DNA of 64,000 bases. Source: Ipomoea triloba. Taxonomy: Eukaryota; Streptophyta; Magnoliopsida; Solanales; Convolvulaceae. Position numbers and translations under genes: made by a program. Of the stretch, positions 21,300-32,601 are shown in pieces. How positions within the stretch are numbered: the first letter of the stretch is position 1; each line of letters starts with the position of its first letter. Under the pieces are notes generated by a model. The model saw nothing but the letters and a program-made list of their open reading frames with translations, ran no database searches and was not told where the DNA came from. The stretch spans positions 10,426,198 through 10,490,197 of the forward strand of contig NC_044917.1 of assembly GCF_003576645.1 (NCBI RefSeq). The letters are read 5' to 3'.

Positions 21300-22485
21300 T
21301 AGCTCAAGATTGAATTGCTGAATAGGAAATTGACAAAAATCTATATATATCTATCTATCTATCTGCCTAGGATTTGTTCATCTTCTGGAACGAAAAAAAG
21401 AAATTTCCTTTATATCTGATTCGGTGATAAGTCTCTCCCTTTTTTTTTTTTTTTAAAATATATTTTTATATTTTTGTTTGATTTAATATATTTTTCTACT
21501 GCACTTGGTGTTTTGAAGATTTTCTGCAATTCATTTTTATTTCCCAAGTTTCTGTTGTGAGCATAAGTGGAAATTTCGATGAATATTAATGCTGTTATAC
21601 AAAGTTGTCAGCTTTGTTTCACTACAATGGCATATTTACTTGTGCACTTACAACTTTTTTTCCATTAATGTAAAAAAAAAAGACAGAAGAAAGACTCTAT
21701 TTTTTCGATTTCTCTTACTCAGTTACTCTAGAATGCTATATAATTCAATGCTCATTGTGTATATTTGAAGTAAAGACCTATCTTTTTCCATTCTTTGTAA
21801 ATATTGATGTGTTTTGTGTTTCTCTTTGATTATAGGATTCGATTGTCGGGTTATAGTTTACTGTGTTAAGGGTTACCTGGTAGCTACCGTTTCTCCTTTC
21901 CTGTTCGCAGCGTTTTCCTCTGATCTGACTTGCCGATCTGGTTACATTATTTCTTCCATGTAAACCTCTAATCAATCTTACGATCCAATTCACTTAAGAT
22001 CTAGAGAAATTTTTCGGTTACATGATCAATATAGTGAAGATTTCAAATTTATTGATGAACAAATGGTTCTGGATCTCATGAATTCTTTAATTTTATTATT
22101 TATTTTAGAAAAAGTTTGTGTTTCAATGTGCATCTGAACTTCTGCAAATTGCAGTAATTTATACTGTGCTTAGGTAAATTATATTGAAGTATACTGTTCG
22201 TTGGATAACTTTGATGTTGTATTTTTCTATTGTGGGAGTAGTTCATCTGTTATTTCTGTTTTGTTTATTCCATATCAATCTGCCAAGAATTACACTGGTT
22301 TTTGAGGTTAAAGGTTTTGCATATTTATAGCCCCATAAGTTACTTCATAATTGTCATGAAGAGGGTTTGTATGAATAATTCAATAACTGGAATGTTGTGA
22401 AAGTCGAGCATATTGGCTACTGATTGCAAATGCAATTTATTGAGATTCAAGATAAAGATTTCATTAATGTATGCCGGTAGGTGCG
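21300..22485. other. Intergenic DNA, no gene seen
   Basis: AT-rich with a T-run at about 21438-21454 and a (ctat)n stretch at 21343-21363. No coding similarity was recognised. Confidence 0.5.
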
Positions 22486-22489
22486 AACT

Positions 22490-22910
22490 CAATGACACAG
22501 CTTCCTGAATGTCTTGCCCACACTGCCCAGCCATAGCAAAGGTTTGGATTCTCAAGAGTAGCCGTTCGTGCCGCCCAAGAGTAGCTGTTGAGGAATAATG
22601 ACACAGCTTCCTGAATGTCTCGCCCACACTGCCCAGCCATAGCAAAGGTTTGGATTCTCAAGAGTAGCCGTTCGTGCCGCTCATTATTCCTCAACAGCTA
22701 AAAATTGAGGTATTAAATAATTTAAATTTGAGCATACGCAAATTAGCAAAATTAGGGATTTAGGGTTCTATATAAACTGGTTCTAAAAAAAAAGGGTTCT
22801 ATATAAACTGTGGTAATCTGCAATCACAAATTCACAAGTTGTTCCAATGCTAGTATAGTTGTATTGTCAAATTTGTTGGCAACCGGGCAACAGACTGTCG
22901 GCAGAAAAAT
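22490..22910. repeat. Duplicated promoter-like block, copy B, with internal tandem duplication
   Basis: A unit of about 106 bp (starting aatgacacagcttcctgaat and including ggtttggattctcaagag) occurs twice in tandem at 22490-22595 and 22596-22690. The second unit continues into sequence parallel to copy A at 20060-20355, including the TATA-like ttctatataaac, which itself is repeated at 22765 and 22796. No gene is recognisable downstream. Confidence 0.75.
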
Positions 22911-22914
22911 TGGG

Positions 22915-24110
22915 AATCTGGCTTTGAGCTCCCTGAGGAAGAGGAGTGTGGAGGAATTTCACAATGGGAGGCTTTGAGGGTGGTGAATGGAGTTGTTGAC
23001 TGGCAGAATTTCATTCTCAATGCAATTTCCCAGCTCACAAGGGTGCTGACTTTCTTGCATGTGAGGTTGCTTTTACTTTCTTCAATGTGAGTTTTCAATT
23101 GATTCTTTATTATTTACACTATTAGGATTTCCTTTGATTCTTTATTTCTTTCTTTTTGGTTTAATTATGTGGGGGGAGGGTTATTGGTAGTATATGTCTT
23201 GACAAATAAATAAATAAATAAAGAATCTGAGTGAAAAGATTGTGAAATTACTAAGTTCGATGAATATTTTGTATCCTGAAGCCTATTAACAATCATAAGG
23301 GATTAGAAGGTTTTTTGATCATAGTCAAATTTCAAGATTATATTATGCAATCCCATGAGGGATTACAGCATGGGGTTTGGGGTGTTTGACTTTTAATTTA
23401 TAGAAATTCTTTTTGGTAATTATGAATATCTAGTAACATGTGAATCTCTCCATAATTTTGTAAGAAATGAATGAATATATGATCATCTTGGAATTAGAGA
23501 GCTGCAGCCTGTAGTTGTTTTTGCAATTACTCAACCACTAACCTCCCTAAAATTATGACATTTTCTTGTGACAAAAGGTGGAATTCTAGATTTCTAGTAT
23601 AAATATTGTCAAAAGTATTGCATGTCAGATAAACATAGATGCTACATTTTCAAGTAAACGTCATATTATTAGGAAAAACAGTTTGACGAAAATGATAATG
23701 AGGAATTTAATATTTAATTATAAAAATTATATTTTATATTTAATTAGTATTTTTATACTCATATATTGAATTTAATATTTAATAATAAAAATTTATGTTA
23801 TCTTACATAGTATAGGGCCTCTTTTTGTTCACTTGCCCCGGGCCTATAAAACGATAGGACTCCTGCTTACTAATTTATAAGTCTTATCTGTGCATCGCAC
23901 GGGACAATTACTAGTACTCATAAAAATATAATACTAATAAGGAATAAAATGTTTGATACTTAAAGATTCGAAAAATCTAAAGAGGGACTAATAAATTGCA
24001 GGGACAGATTTGTGTTTAAAAACAGGCGCGCAATCAAACTAGAATACTCTGTTTATTCCATTCCATCATACCTCAAAAGACAAACAGCTGCTTTGTGTTT
24101 ATACATGTAT
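22915..24110. other. Intergenic DNA with a hAT-end-like segment
   Basis: The segment 23725-23870 parallels 21160-21290 (attagtatttttatact, aaaaatttatgttatctt, gtatagggcc, gttcacttgcc). It resembles the 3' end of a hAT element. Otherwise it is AT-rich, with a short (aaat)n at 23207-23222. The last 100 bp should carry the promoter and leader of the PPR gene. Confidence 0.45.
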
Positions 24111-24126
24111 ACAAGAATACACACAT

Positions 24127-26517
24127 ATGAATTTCACAAAGCTGGGTGCTTCTTCAGCAATCAAATCCACCGTTTCCCCGAAACCTGTCGCGACAGCCAC
24201 CATAAACCTCTCAATTTTGGAGTCTCTTCTTCTTCACTGCCAGAACCTCAAGCATTTCTGGCAGATTTTTTCACAGATGATATCCACTGGCTTCATCAAA
24301 GACACATATGCGGCAAGCAGAGTTCTCAAGTTTTGCACTGATTCCCCCTTCATTGGCATCAACTGCACTGAAAACATATTCACTCAGATCGAAAACCCGA
24401 ATGTGTTTTCTGTAAACACCATGATGAGAGCTTACCTGCAGCAAAGCATGCCCCAAAATTCCATCGTTTTGTATAAATCGACGTTGAGGGAAACTCTATG
24501 TGTGGACAATTATACGCTCCCAATTCTTTTTCAAGCTGCCACGCTCCGGTGCTCATTGCTTGAGGGCGGAGAGTTGCATAGTCATGTTGTGAAAATGGGT
24601 TTTGGATCAGATGTTTATGTTCGGAATACTTTGATTAACATGTACGCTGTGTGTGGAAATATGGGTGATGCGAGGAAGGTGTTTGATGAAAGTCCTGTGC
24701 GGGACTTGGTTTCCTGGAACTCGATCTTGGCAGGGTATGTTCAGGCAGGGAATGTTGAAGAATCAATGATGATATATGATCAGATGCCTAGGAGGAATGT
24801 GATTGCCTCGAATTCTATGATTGTGTTATTGGGTAGGTGCAGTAGGGTGGCGGAGGCTTGCCGTTTGTTTCATGAAATGGATGACAAGGATTTGGTTTCG
24901 TGGACCGCTTTAATTTCTTGCTATGAGCAAAATGGGTTTTATGAAGAGGCTTTGGATTTGTTTGTTCAAATGTCTGCCAAGGGGATTGCTATGGATGAGG
25001 TTGTGATGGTTAGTGTGTTCTCAGCTTGTGCAAATTTATTGGTTCTAGAGACTGGAAAATTGGTTCATGGGTTGGTTATTAAAATTGGTTTTGAATCTTA
25101 TGTCAACCTTCAAAATGCTTTAATTCATATGTATTCCAGCTGTGGAGATGTAACTGCTGCACAAAATATGTTTGATACAAGTAGGAATCTGGACCAGATT
25201 TCTTGGAATTCAATCATCTCTGCCTATGTGAAATGCGGTTCAGTGGAAAAAGCCCGGGTGTTATTTGATTCCATGCTTGAGAAGGATTGTGTCTCGTGGA
25301 CCACGATGATTTCTGGCTATGCCCAACATGACCAGTTCTCTGAGACTTTAGCTTTATTTCAAGAAATGCTGCACATTGGCATTAAGCCTGATGAGACGAC
25401 TTTAGTTAGTGTGGTTTCGGCTTGTACTCGCCTTGCAGCCCTTGAACAAGGCAAATGGATTCATGCATATATAAGGAAGAATGGGCTTAAGGTTAATATC
25501 ATTCTAGGTACCACTCTTATTGACATGTACATGAAATGTGGCTACACAGAGAATGCAATGGAGGTCTTCCATGGAATGGAAGAAAGAGGAGTTTCTTCTT
25601 GGAATGCTTTAATTCTAGGGTTGGCCATGAATGGGCAGGTACAAAGATCACTTGAAACATTTGAAGAAATGAAGAAATGCGGAGTGACTCCAAATGAGGT
25701 AACCTTTGTGGCAGTTCTTGGTGCTTGTCGACATATGGGCATGGTAGACGAGGGTCGCCAATATTTTGATTCCATGGTGAAATCGTACAGCATTGAACCC
25801 AATTTAAAACACTATGGGTGTATGGTCGACTTACTCGGGCGTGCAGGATTGCTCAAAGAAGCTGAAAATCTCATCCAGACTATGCCCATGGCTCCAGACG
25901 TTCCCACCTGGGGGGCTTTGCTCGGAGCTTGCAAAAAGCATGGTGACAGTGAAATGGGAGAGCGGGTTGGAAAAAAACTCCTCGAGCTTCAGCCCTACCA
26001 TGACGGGTTTCATGTCTTACTGTCCAACATATATGCTTCAAAGGGAAACTGGGACAATGTGGAGGGCGTGAGAGGTGCAATGATGCAACAGGGTGTGGTT
26101 AAAACCCCCGGGTGCAGTATGATTGAAGCCGATGGTATCGTTCATGAATTCTTTGCAGGAGGAGACAAGTCTCACCCCAAGTCAAAGGAAATAGAAGTAA
26201 TGCTAGATGAAATGGTGAATCGGTTGAAAACTATGGGCTATAATCCAGGAACAGAAGAGGTTCTTCTTGATATTCAAGAAGAGGAAAAAGAAAGTAGTCT
26301 ATTCAGACATAGCGAGAAGCTTGCAATTGCGTTTGGGCTCATTTCATCTCTTCCGCCAGCACCAATAAGAATAATGAAGAACTTGCGTATCTGTAGCGAT
26401 TGCCATTCTGCAGCTAAACTGATTTCCAAAGCGTATAACCGCGAAATTGTGATCAGGGATAGGCATCGCTTTCATCACTTCAAGGATGGTTCTTGTTCTT
26501 GCATGGAGTTCTGGTAA
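24127..26517 (+). CDS. PLS-class DYW pentatricopeptide repeat protein
   Basis: An intronless 796-residue frame, as is usual for plant PPR genes. After an N-terminal presequence (about 1-45, Ser/Thr/Lys-rich, few acids) comes a PLS-type array of P, L and S motifs from about 100 to 600, with typical words such as DARKVFDESPVRDLVSWNSI, ALIHMYSSCGDV and VVSACTRLAALEQGKWIHAY. The E and E+ segments follow (GNWDNVEGVR, KTPGCSMIE). The DYW deaminase-like domain closes the protein: HSE (728-730), CSDCH (756-760), HHF and the CxC zinc pair C790/C792. The last residues are EFW rather than DYW. DYW proteins bind organellar RNA and carry out C-to-U editing; target and organelle are not readable here. The start is the first ATG of the frame. 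HxE and the Cys ligands are all present, so the domain should be active. Confidence 0.94.
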   Translation: MNFTKLGASSAIKSTVSPKPVATATINLSILESLLLHCQNLKHFWQIFSQMISTGFIKDTYAASRVLKFCTDSPFIGINCTENIFTQIENPNVFSVNTMMRAYLQQSMPQNSIVLYKSTLRETLCVDNYTLPILFQAATLRCSLLEGGELHSHVVKMGFGSDVYVRNTLINMYAVCGNMGDARKVFDESPVRDLVSWNSILAGYVQAGNVEESMMIYDQMPRRNVIASNSMIVLLGRCSRVAEACRLFHEMDDKDLVSWTALISCYEQNGFYEEALDLFVQMSAKGIAMDEVVMVSVFSACANLLVLETGKLVHGLVIKIGFESYVNLQNALIHMYSSCGDVTAAQNMFDTSRNLDQISWNSIISAYVKCGSVEKARVLFDSMLEKDCVSWTTMISGYAQHDQFSETLALFQEMLHIGIKPDETTLVSVVSACTRLAALEQGKWIHAYIRKNGLKVNIILGTTLIDMYMKCGYTENAMEVFHGMEERGVSSWNALILGLAMNGQVQRSLETFEEMKKCGVTPNEVTFVAVLGACRHMGMVDEGRQYFDSMVKSYSIEPNLKHYGCMVDLLGRAGLLKEAENLIQTMPMAPDVPTWGALLGACKKHGDSEMGERVGKKLLELQPYHDGFHVLLSNIYASKGNWDNVEGVRGAMMQQGVVKTPGCSMIEADGIVHEFFAGGDKSHPKSKEIEVMLDEMVNRLKTMGYNPGTEEVLLDIQEEEKESSLFRHSEKLAIAFGLISSLPPAPIRIMKNLRICSDCHSAAKLISKAYNREIVIRDRHRFHHFKDGSCSCMEFW

Positions 26518-26665
26518 GGTTTTTGACTTGGCTCTGTTATATAATCTGCAGAACATGATAGATTGATAGATACAGTAATGAGAGTAAATTTCTAACAATA
26601 ACTTCTTTTGAATTGTAACCTTAAACATTTGTAACAAATAACAAATTCCATCAACTTTTTGGCTA

Positions 26666-26668
<3 letters not shown>

Positions 26669-26705
<37 letters not shown>
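26669..26705. repeat. (AT)18 microsatellite
   Basis: Uninterrupted AT dinucleotides about 150 bp after the PPR stop codon, possibly in its 3' untranslated region. Confidence 0.95.
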
Positions 26706-26707
<2 letters not shown>

Positions 26708-26794
26708 TTAAGGATCAAATGAGGACACTTTCCCACATGAGAAATGTGGATTAATCTTGGTCATTGATTTGGGTTGATATATGGCTGCGATATG

Positions 26795-26913
<119 letters not shown>

Positions 26914-27281
26914 ATGTTGAAGTATTATTTTCCATGCACACTATGTCAGCCCCATCAGCAGTTTACCATCATGATGTTCTCCACATCACTAATATAAATG
27001 ACTCTCTTATCTTGGGTGTTAGAGATTTAGAACTTGTTTTACTTACACTCATCCAAGAGAGCTAATATTAAGTGCAGATGAATACTTTGGGAGAAGCTCT
27101 AATGATGCATAAATATTGTTTTGAAACTTTGGATAGTAACTTATGAGATACTTTAAGGTTCAATAATCCATTTAGTTTAGATACACTATTTGGAGGAAAA
27201 ATATTGTGTTTGATGTAAATTTAGAAAATTATACCAGTGATTCCAAAAGGAAGCAGATAAGATATCAATATGAGACACACG

Positions 27282-27341
27282 TAGGGATGGCAATTATACC
27301 CGCACCTTATGGGTTCCCCGCATCCCCGCCCCGCACCCGCA

Positions 27342-27385
<44 letters not shown>

Positions 27386-27914
27386 CACATAACTCACTTG
27401 CATTATTTGTACAATATTAATTTATTATATAAATTTATGTATCTTTTATAATTCAAAATGCATAATGAATTAAACTTCTTTATGAGCTAGTGCCTCACGG
27501 ATTCAATTGAATTATCATCTCATTGTCTTATTTTTTGTTAATGAATATTGAAAAGGAACATCATAAATAACATAATGAGCAAACGCTTAATACAACTATA
27601 CTACCAACACAATTTTAGTTTCAATTAAAGACTAACATTATTGAGTCTTATTAAATGTTAGAGTTATGTTCAAACTTATAAAAAGAATCCATGTGATAAT
27701 TAGAATTGTAGTATAAAATTTTCATTAGATTTAAGTGTAATATTAATAATTAGAGTTGCGGGTTGGGTATTACCCGCACCCGCAAAATCCCCACGGGGGC
27801 GGGGATGGGTAGGAATTTCATTACCCGCACGGGTGCGGGGAGTGGGTTGGGAATGCGGGTGCGGGGGCGGGTGATATATCCCCCGCACCCCACCCCGCCC
27901 CAGTGCCATCCCTA
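27282..27914. mobile_element. Non-autonomous hAT-type element with 8-bp target duplication
   Basis: The left end tagggatggcaat and the right end gtgccatcccta are inverted repeats. The 8-bp sequence gacacacg flanks the element at 27274-27281 and 27915-27922, the duplication length of hAT transposons. Both subterminal regions are GC-rich with repeated acccgcac / gtgcggg words that can pair over long stretches. The interior has no open frame and includes the (AT)n(AC)n microsatellite at 27344-27389. Confidence 0.88.
27344..27389. repeat. (AT)n(AC)n microsatellite inside the hAT-type element
   Basis: About 16 AT units pass directly into about seven AC units. Confidence 0.9.
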
Positions 27915-27924
27915 GACACACGAT

Positions 27925-28722
27925 CAACTTTTCTTAGTTGTGGAGACACTATAGAGTATTGAGATTGATTAAGAATATGAGACTTCGAATTTTATCTTTA
28001 AATATTGAATTTGAGGATTTGAAGCAATTCTTGCCAGGGTTTCAAGTATTGGTGATGGTAAGATCAATGGGCTAAATGACGGGTTTGTAGATGTTGATAT
28101 TCTAGAAATTTTTTTACTCTAAAGAGTCATAAAGATCTTGTTACAATAGTTGTGGAAAGCACATATCTTTTGAATGAGAAAGAAACATGTAATTATTACT
28201 CAAAGGCATACATCGCTTATATGTAATAATTTACAAATTACACATGATAGGTAAATTGCATTTAGAAAATCTCATGCGATTACCTCCTTCGCTCATGTGT
28301 AATTACTCTCAAAGTACACCTGAGACCCTAAGAGGTGAATTACATTATGAAAACTTTGCGTGACAAATTCAACGAAGAGAATGTTAATAACAATTAAATT
28401 TGTGATATTTAGATATGAAAATTATGTTCCTGACTCAACCATCCTTTCAAGGCGAGGTACCTTATTGTCAGTTATGAGTTTGAGAAGAAAATTATACCAT
28501 TAATTAAACAAATCCTCTATTTTAAGATAACTAATTATTGGATATTATGTTGCTATTTATATTATCGAACATTATTGAATACTTAAGAGAATATAGAGGG
28601 TTGTTTTGGGCTCCCTTACGGCCCATTAGTCTGTCAACACTTGATAGCCCATAAAATGGAAAGCCCATTGGCCCACCAGTTTTTTTCTTTGTTGAATATG
28701 AAAAATTCCCCACAAAGTTATA
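27925..28722. other. Intergenic DNA, no gene seen
   Basis: AT-rich. No coding sequence or clear element ends were recognised. The last bases include a T-run (minus-strand reading gattttat) directly after the tRNA, a likely Pol III terminator. Confidence 0.5.
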
Positions 28723-28727
28723 AAATC

Positions 28728-28808
28728 GTGGTCGGCAGGATTCGAACCTGCGCGGGCAAAGCCCACATGATTTCTAGTCATGCCCGATAACCACTCCGGC
28801 ACGACCAC
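28728..28808 (-). tRNA. tRNA-Ser, anticodon AGA
   Basis: Read on the minus strand the 81-nt sequence folds as a class II tRNA. The acceptor stem is gtggtcg with cgaccac (7 bp), the D arm starts tgccggagtggtt, the anticodon arm is catga-ctagaaa-tcatg with AGA at the anticodon position (plus-strand 28773-28775), and there is a long variable arm (gggctttgccc). The T arm is caggttcgaatcctg. A and B boxes match the Pol III consensus and tttt follows the 3' end. No intron is seen. It would decode UCU, and UCC/UCA by inosine wobble. Confidence 0.97.
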
Positions 28809-28814
28809 AAGTGC

Positions 28815-29650
28815 ATATACCTCAACATTTTAAATTCTATTCTTCCTATTCTCAGCTCCTTTTGGGCCGAAGAGGATCTGTATCCTCGGAAATTAATAAA
28901 GTAAATAAGTAATTAATGAAAGACCCAAGTTAAAAAATTATGTTTATTTATTTATTTATTTATTGCATTGATAGTATTGAGTATAAATAAATATGCTACG
29001 GAGTATATGCTTGATTTACAAAAAAATCTCGTAATCTCTATTTAAATGTGTGTTATGTGTAAAGCTTGTATTGTGACAACAACCGGTAAATGACTACAAT
29101 GACATAAACTGGCCAACCGAGTCAAATCGAGAAGACCAATAGACCCGTGAAATATTTTAATTACTAAATGACAAACAAGCTCAATTGAAAATAAATATGG
29201 TATACCGCATACCTAACTGTATCATGTATTATTAACATTAATGTGATAGTAGTTATTATATCTAAGTATGATACTATAATATAATATATCTAATTGCCCT
29301 TAGTATTATCGGTAAGGTAAAAATTCCTAAAACACAATAAAGAAACGAAAAACATAAATTGAATATAATTTTCCATAACTATAGCTAGTTAATATTATAA
29401 ATAAACAGATACTACAATGTAATAATGTAATAGAGTAAGTAGCACTAAAAAAAACAAGTTGATTGTGTTGTGTATTTGCTAAAATTTCTAGTTATTATAC
29501 AAATAAATAACTTCGGTTCAATTCAAGTCTAGCTGCTTTCTTTTTAAAAATAACTTTGGTTCAATTTTTGTTGACAATGTCTCCTTATTTTACAAATATA
29601 TAATTAATGATGTAGTGAAAATTGAGAAATTTGATATGATATTGGTTAAA
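28815..29650. other. AT-rich intergenic DNA, no gene seen
   Basis: Only short (ttta)n and A-runs are visible; nothing coding was recognised. Confidence 0.5.
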
Positions 29651-29654
29651 AGAG

Positions 29655-30052
29655 TCACATTTGTGTGAGATTGTCTCACGAATCTTAATAAGTGAAATGA
29701 GTCCAATATATGATAGTTGCTTGTTACTTATAATAAAAATAATAATACTTATTACAGAAAATTTAATACCAATTTGAAATAAATAATAATTACGGTGAAT
29801 TATAATAGATATTGTCATAAAACTAAAAAATAAAAGAAGTTATGTAAATATGTAATCATAAAAAAATTAAAATAACTTTTTCCACATTAATGCCATGTGA
29901 AATTGTAATACTATTTAGGGTAAAAGTGATTATTATTAATGATAAATATTATAATACTTATAATTGAAATTGTGATACTCACACACCCAATTGTCTACAA
30001 TCTGACCCGTCTCACGAACAAAAATATGTGAGACGATCTCACACAAGTTTTT
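29655..30052. mobile_element. MITE of the gtgagacg family
   Basis: The left end (cacatttgtgtgagattgtc, then tcacgaatctta) and the reverse complement of the right end (aacttgtgtgagatcgtctc, then acatattt) are inverted repeats over about 30 bp. The interior is very AT-rich with repeated ataata and aatact words. No transposase is present. Related copies in the window are listed separately. Confidence 0.65.
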
Positions 30053-30054
30053 TA

Positions 30055-30415
30055 TACCTTTATTCAGAATATAACATTTCAAATACCCCTGGCCTATTTG
30101 AAAAATTTAAAAACTCTATCAAACACCAATTCAAATTTTAGAATAAAAATTATATTCAAGAAGGAAAATGTTAATTTTTCATAATATTTGGCTTAAAATC
30201 ATTGGGTGTTATGAATTCATTGACTCCACATACTTTGATCAATTTATGGCCTTGCGAATCTTGGGCAAATGATGGACTAGAGAATTATTTTGTTAGATTA
30301 TGCGCCGGATTGTATAAAAAACCTTCTAGCGACTGATGCAAATGGTGTATCTAGAATATCATAATTGAATAGAGTGTTACCTGGGTGGAGCTCTTCGGAA
30401 GTACAAAAAAGAAGA
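30055..30415. other. Intergenic DNA, no gene seen
   Basis: No coding sequence or element end was recognised up to the LINE insertion site. Confidence 0.45.
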
Positions 30416-30429
30416 AGATAATGCTACCT

Positions 30430-30723
30430 TTTTTTTTTTTTTTTTTTTTTTTTTGGTGAGGGGGGAGGGCCCGAAAGCCCCGAGGGTTAATGAAGCCTAC
30501 TAGTGGCGACGTTCTGTGAATCGCGCTGCAGCAACTCTTTCACTTTGTTCGGGGAGGTGATCGATCAAGAATAGTCCTACCCCGTTGAGAACTTTGGCCC
30601 ATGTTTGTTAAACAGTCGGTGCATTGATTTCCTTCCTGAAACACGTGGACAAGAAGCGTGGAATGGAATTGCTCCATTAGGTATTTGCAGCAACAAGATC
30701 AAAGGATTAGATGATGGATGGTG
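30430..30723 (-). mobile_element. LINE 3' fragment with poly(A) tail and target-site duplication
   Basis: On the minus strand, broken frames resemble the end of a plant LINE RNase H domain (VHVFQEGNQCTDCLTNMG), followed by a tail ending in about 25 A residues (plus-strand T-run at 30430-30454). The 13-bp repeat gataatgctacct / gatagtgctacct flanks it at 30417-30429 and 30724-30736 with one mismatch. It is severely 5'-truncated and non-functional. Confidence 0.8.
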
Positions 30724-30797
30724 GATAGTGCTACCTCATTAGGGGAAATAAGGAGGAAATTTATGAGGGGTTTGCAACATTACTCATTTAAGAAAGA

Positions 30798-31050
30798 GTG
30801 ATTCTCTTGTGAGACCATGTCACAAATCCTTATCAATGAGATGGATGAGATCAAAATGAAAATGTAATACTAATCATGAATAAAATGTTTGTTACTTACT
30901 GTAATACTTTTAAATCAAAGTTAATGTCAAAGATCTTGTGGTCAAGCGGCATAACTGTGACTCTCTCAAGTGAGAGGTCATAAGTTTGATCCCCAGTGTA
31001 TAAGTAATGGACAAGGATCCGTGAGACGGTCTAACACAAGTTTTTGCCCC
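30798..31050. mobile_element. MITE of the gtgagacg family with a nested SINE
   Basis: The left end (cttgtgagaccatgtcacaa) and right end (gatccgtgagacggtctaac, then acaagttttt) form the inverted repeat typical of the family, and the interior word aatgtaatactaatcatgaa is shared with other copies. A copy of the ccaaagaccttgtggtc SINE sits inside it (30919-31008), so the SINE inserted after the MITE. Confidence 0.6.
30919..31008 (+). mobile_element. SINE family copy 4, nested
   Basis: It begins gtcaaagatcttgtggtcaa with agcggca, and contains ataagtttgatccccagtg, a decayed B box. It is placed inside the MITE at 30798-31050. Confidence 0.6.
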
Positions 31051-31054
31051 TAAG

Positions 31055-32505
31055 AAAAACACAATAAAATCATGATTCTATCAAACATTCAAATCTTTTA
31101 AATGTCATGTGCATCTATTCCATTAAAATTGTACTAATATTTAAGCCACAGTAATGTAAGTTATGTAACATTCTCTCTTTAAATTTACCTTGTATTATTT
31201 ATTTCTTGATGTGGTAATACCTTATTAATTCATTTTTATTTTATTATTAAATAGTTATTTCATTTCATAGTATTTAATTATTTACTATATATATATATTC
31301 TAACTCAAATTATGCTTTAATTAAAGTATTTACGACTAGTTCATTATTGTTAATTAAGCACTTCGTTGGTTGAATGGAAATTGGATACTAACAAGTAGGA
31401 TTTTAATTTTATACCATGTTACTTGCAATCATGATTTAGAATAAATTATTATGTGTCATGTTCTCACACCTATAAAAAAAAAGTGTTGTCTCACCCATTC
31501 TCCAACATGTTTGCCATTACTAAGTCTTCATCTAATTATAAAATAGTTTCTTATCTTCCTTTTATCCTTCTCCACAAATGATGCAAATGAAGTACTATAG
31601 CCATTCCAAAAATATAACTTAGCACTATATCTAAGGGTAAGCAAATAACCGATCGGTTACGTAACTGACTGAATAATCGAAAAACGAATTAAGATTTTTG
31701 ACCTTCGTAACTGACTAAAGATAATTCTTATAACCGATCAAAAAAAATTGATTATCGGATTTAGTTAGTTACCAAAAAAACTGAAATTTCACTAACGACC
31801 TAAACACTATATCTTTACATTCATTATTTGAAGGCTGAAGCCATAACCATGGTAATAATATGAGCATTCTAATTTACCACTTTCTAAGTTTTATAGTCTA
31901 TAATGATAATTCTTTTTTTTTTTTTTTGTTTGAAATAATTATAATTATTAATGTTTAGAAAACTTAACCGGAGGCTGATAAATTTTTTTAGACATTTTTC
32001 TTGAATTTCATTTTCTTTTCTTAATTTTTTATATTGAGGCAGATGCTATATATAGTATTTGCAATATAGCATTTGTCAAACCATATTTAAGTCACCACTT
32101 CTTTCACACAGCTGCACCGCACGTTAATTTCTTAGATAGATGCTAATCATATCTTCTGCTATTATATATTTATATAGTATAGATTAAATTAGGAAAATGT
32201 TTAATTCTGAATTTGTGAAGTGAAATATATATATATAGAAAGATTTAGATTGTGCGGGATTGGATTGTTGTTTATCTTTAGAATTTACAATATTTTTTTG
32301 AGTACTATTGACTCTGCTAGAATGTAAAAGCCTCCGTTATGTTGATAACAAAATCTTTAGCAGAATATATTTAACACAAAATTCAAAACTCACTAGCATA
32401 AAACTTTTTATATTCATATGTTTGTGAAGTTGTTGATTTTACGATAAGTTAAAAAATTAATCAAATAGTGTCATATAAAGTGATAGATATTATAATTGAT
32501 AGGGG
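31055..32505. other. AT-rich intergenic DNA, no gene seen
   Basis: A patch at 31635-31800 repeats words such as aaccgatcggttac, taactgact and gattatcgg in both orientations, probably an old transposon. Several short (AT)n runs occur. An 80-bp unit starting attataggtattaac is repeated at 32514 and 32591, the second copy being split by the MULE-like element. Confidence 0.45.
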
Positions 32506-32601
32506 TATGATCATTATAGGTATTAACACATCCAACATACAACGACTAAGTTGAGTACCAATTTGAGAATTATGAAATAGTTAAGGGACCATTATAGGTA
32601 T

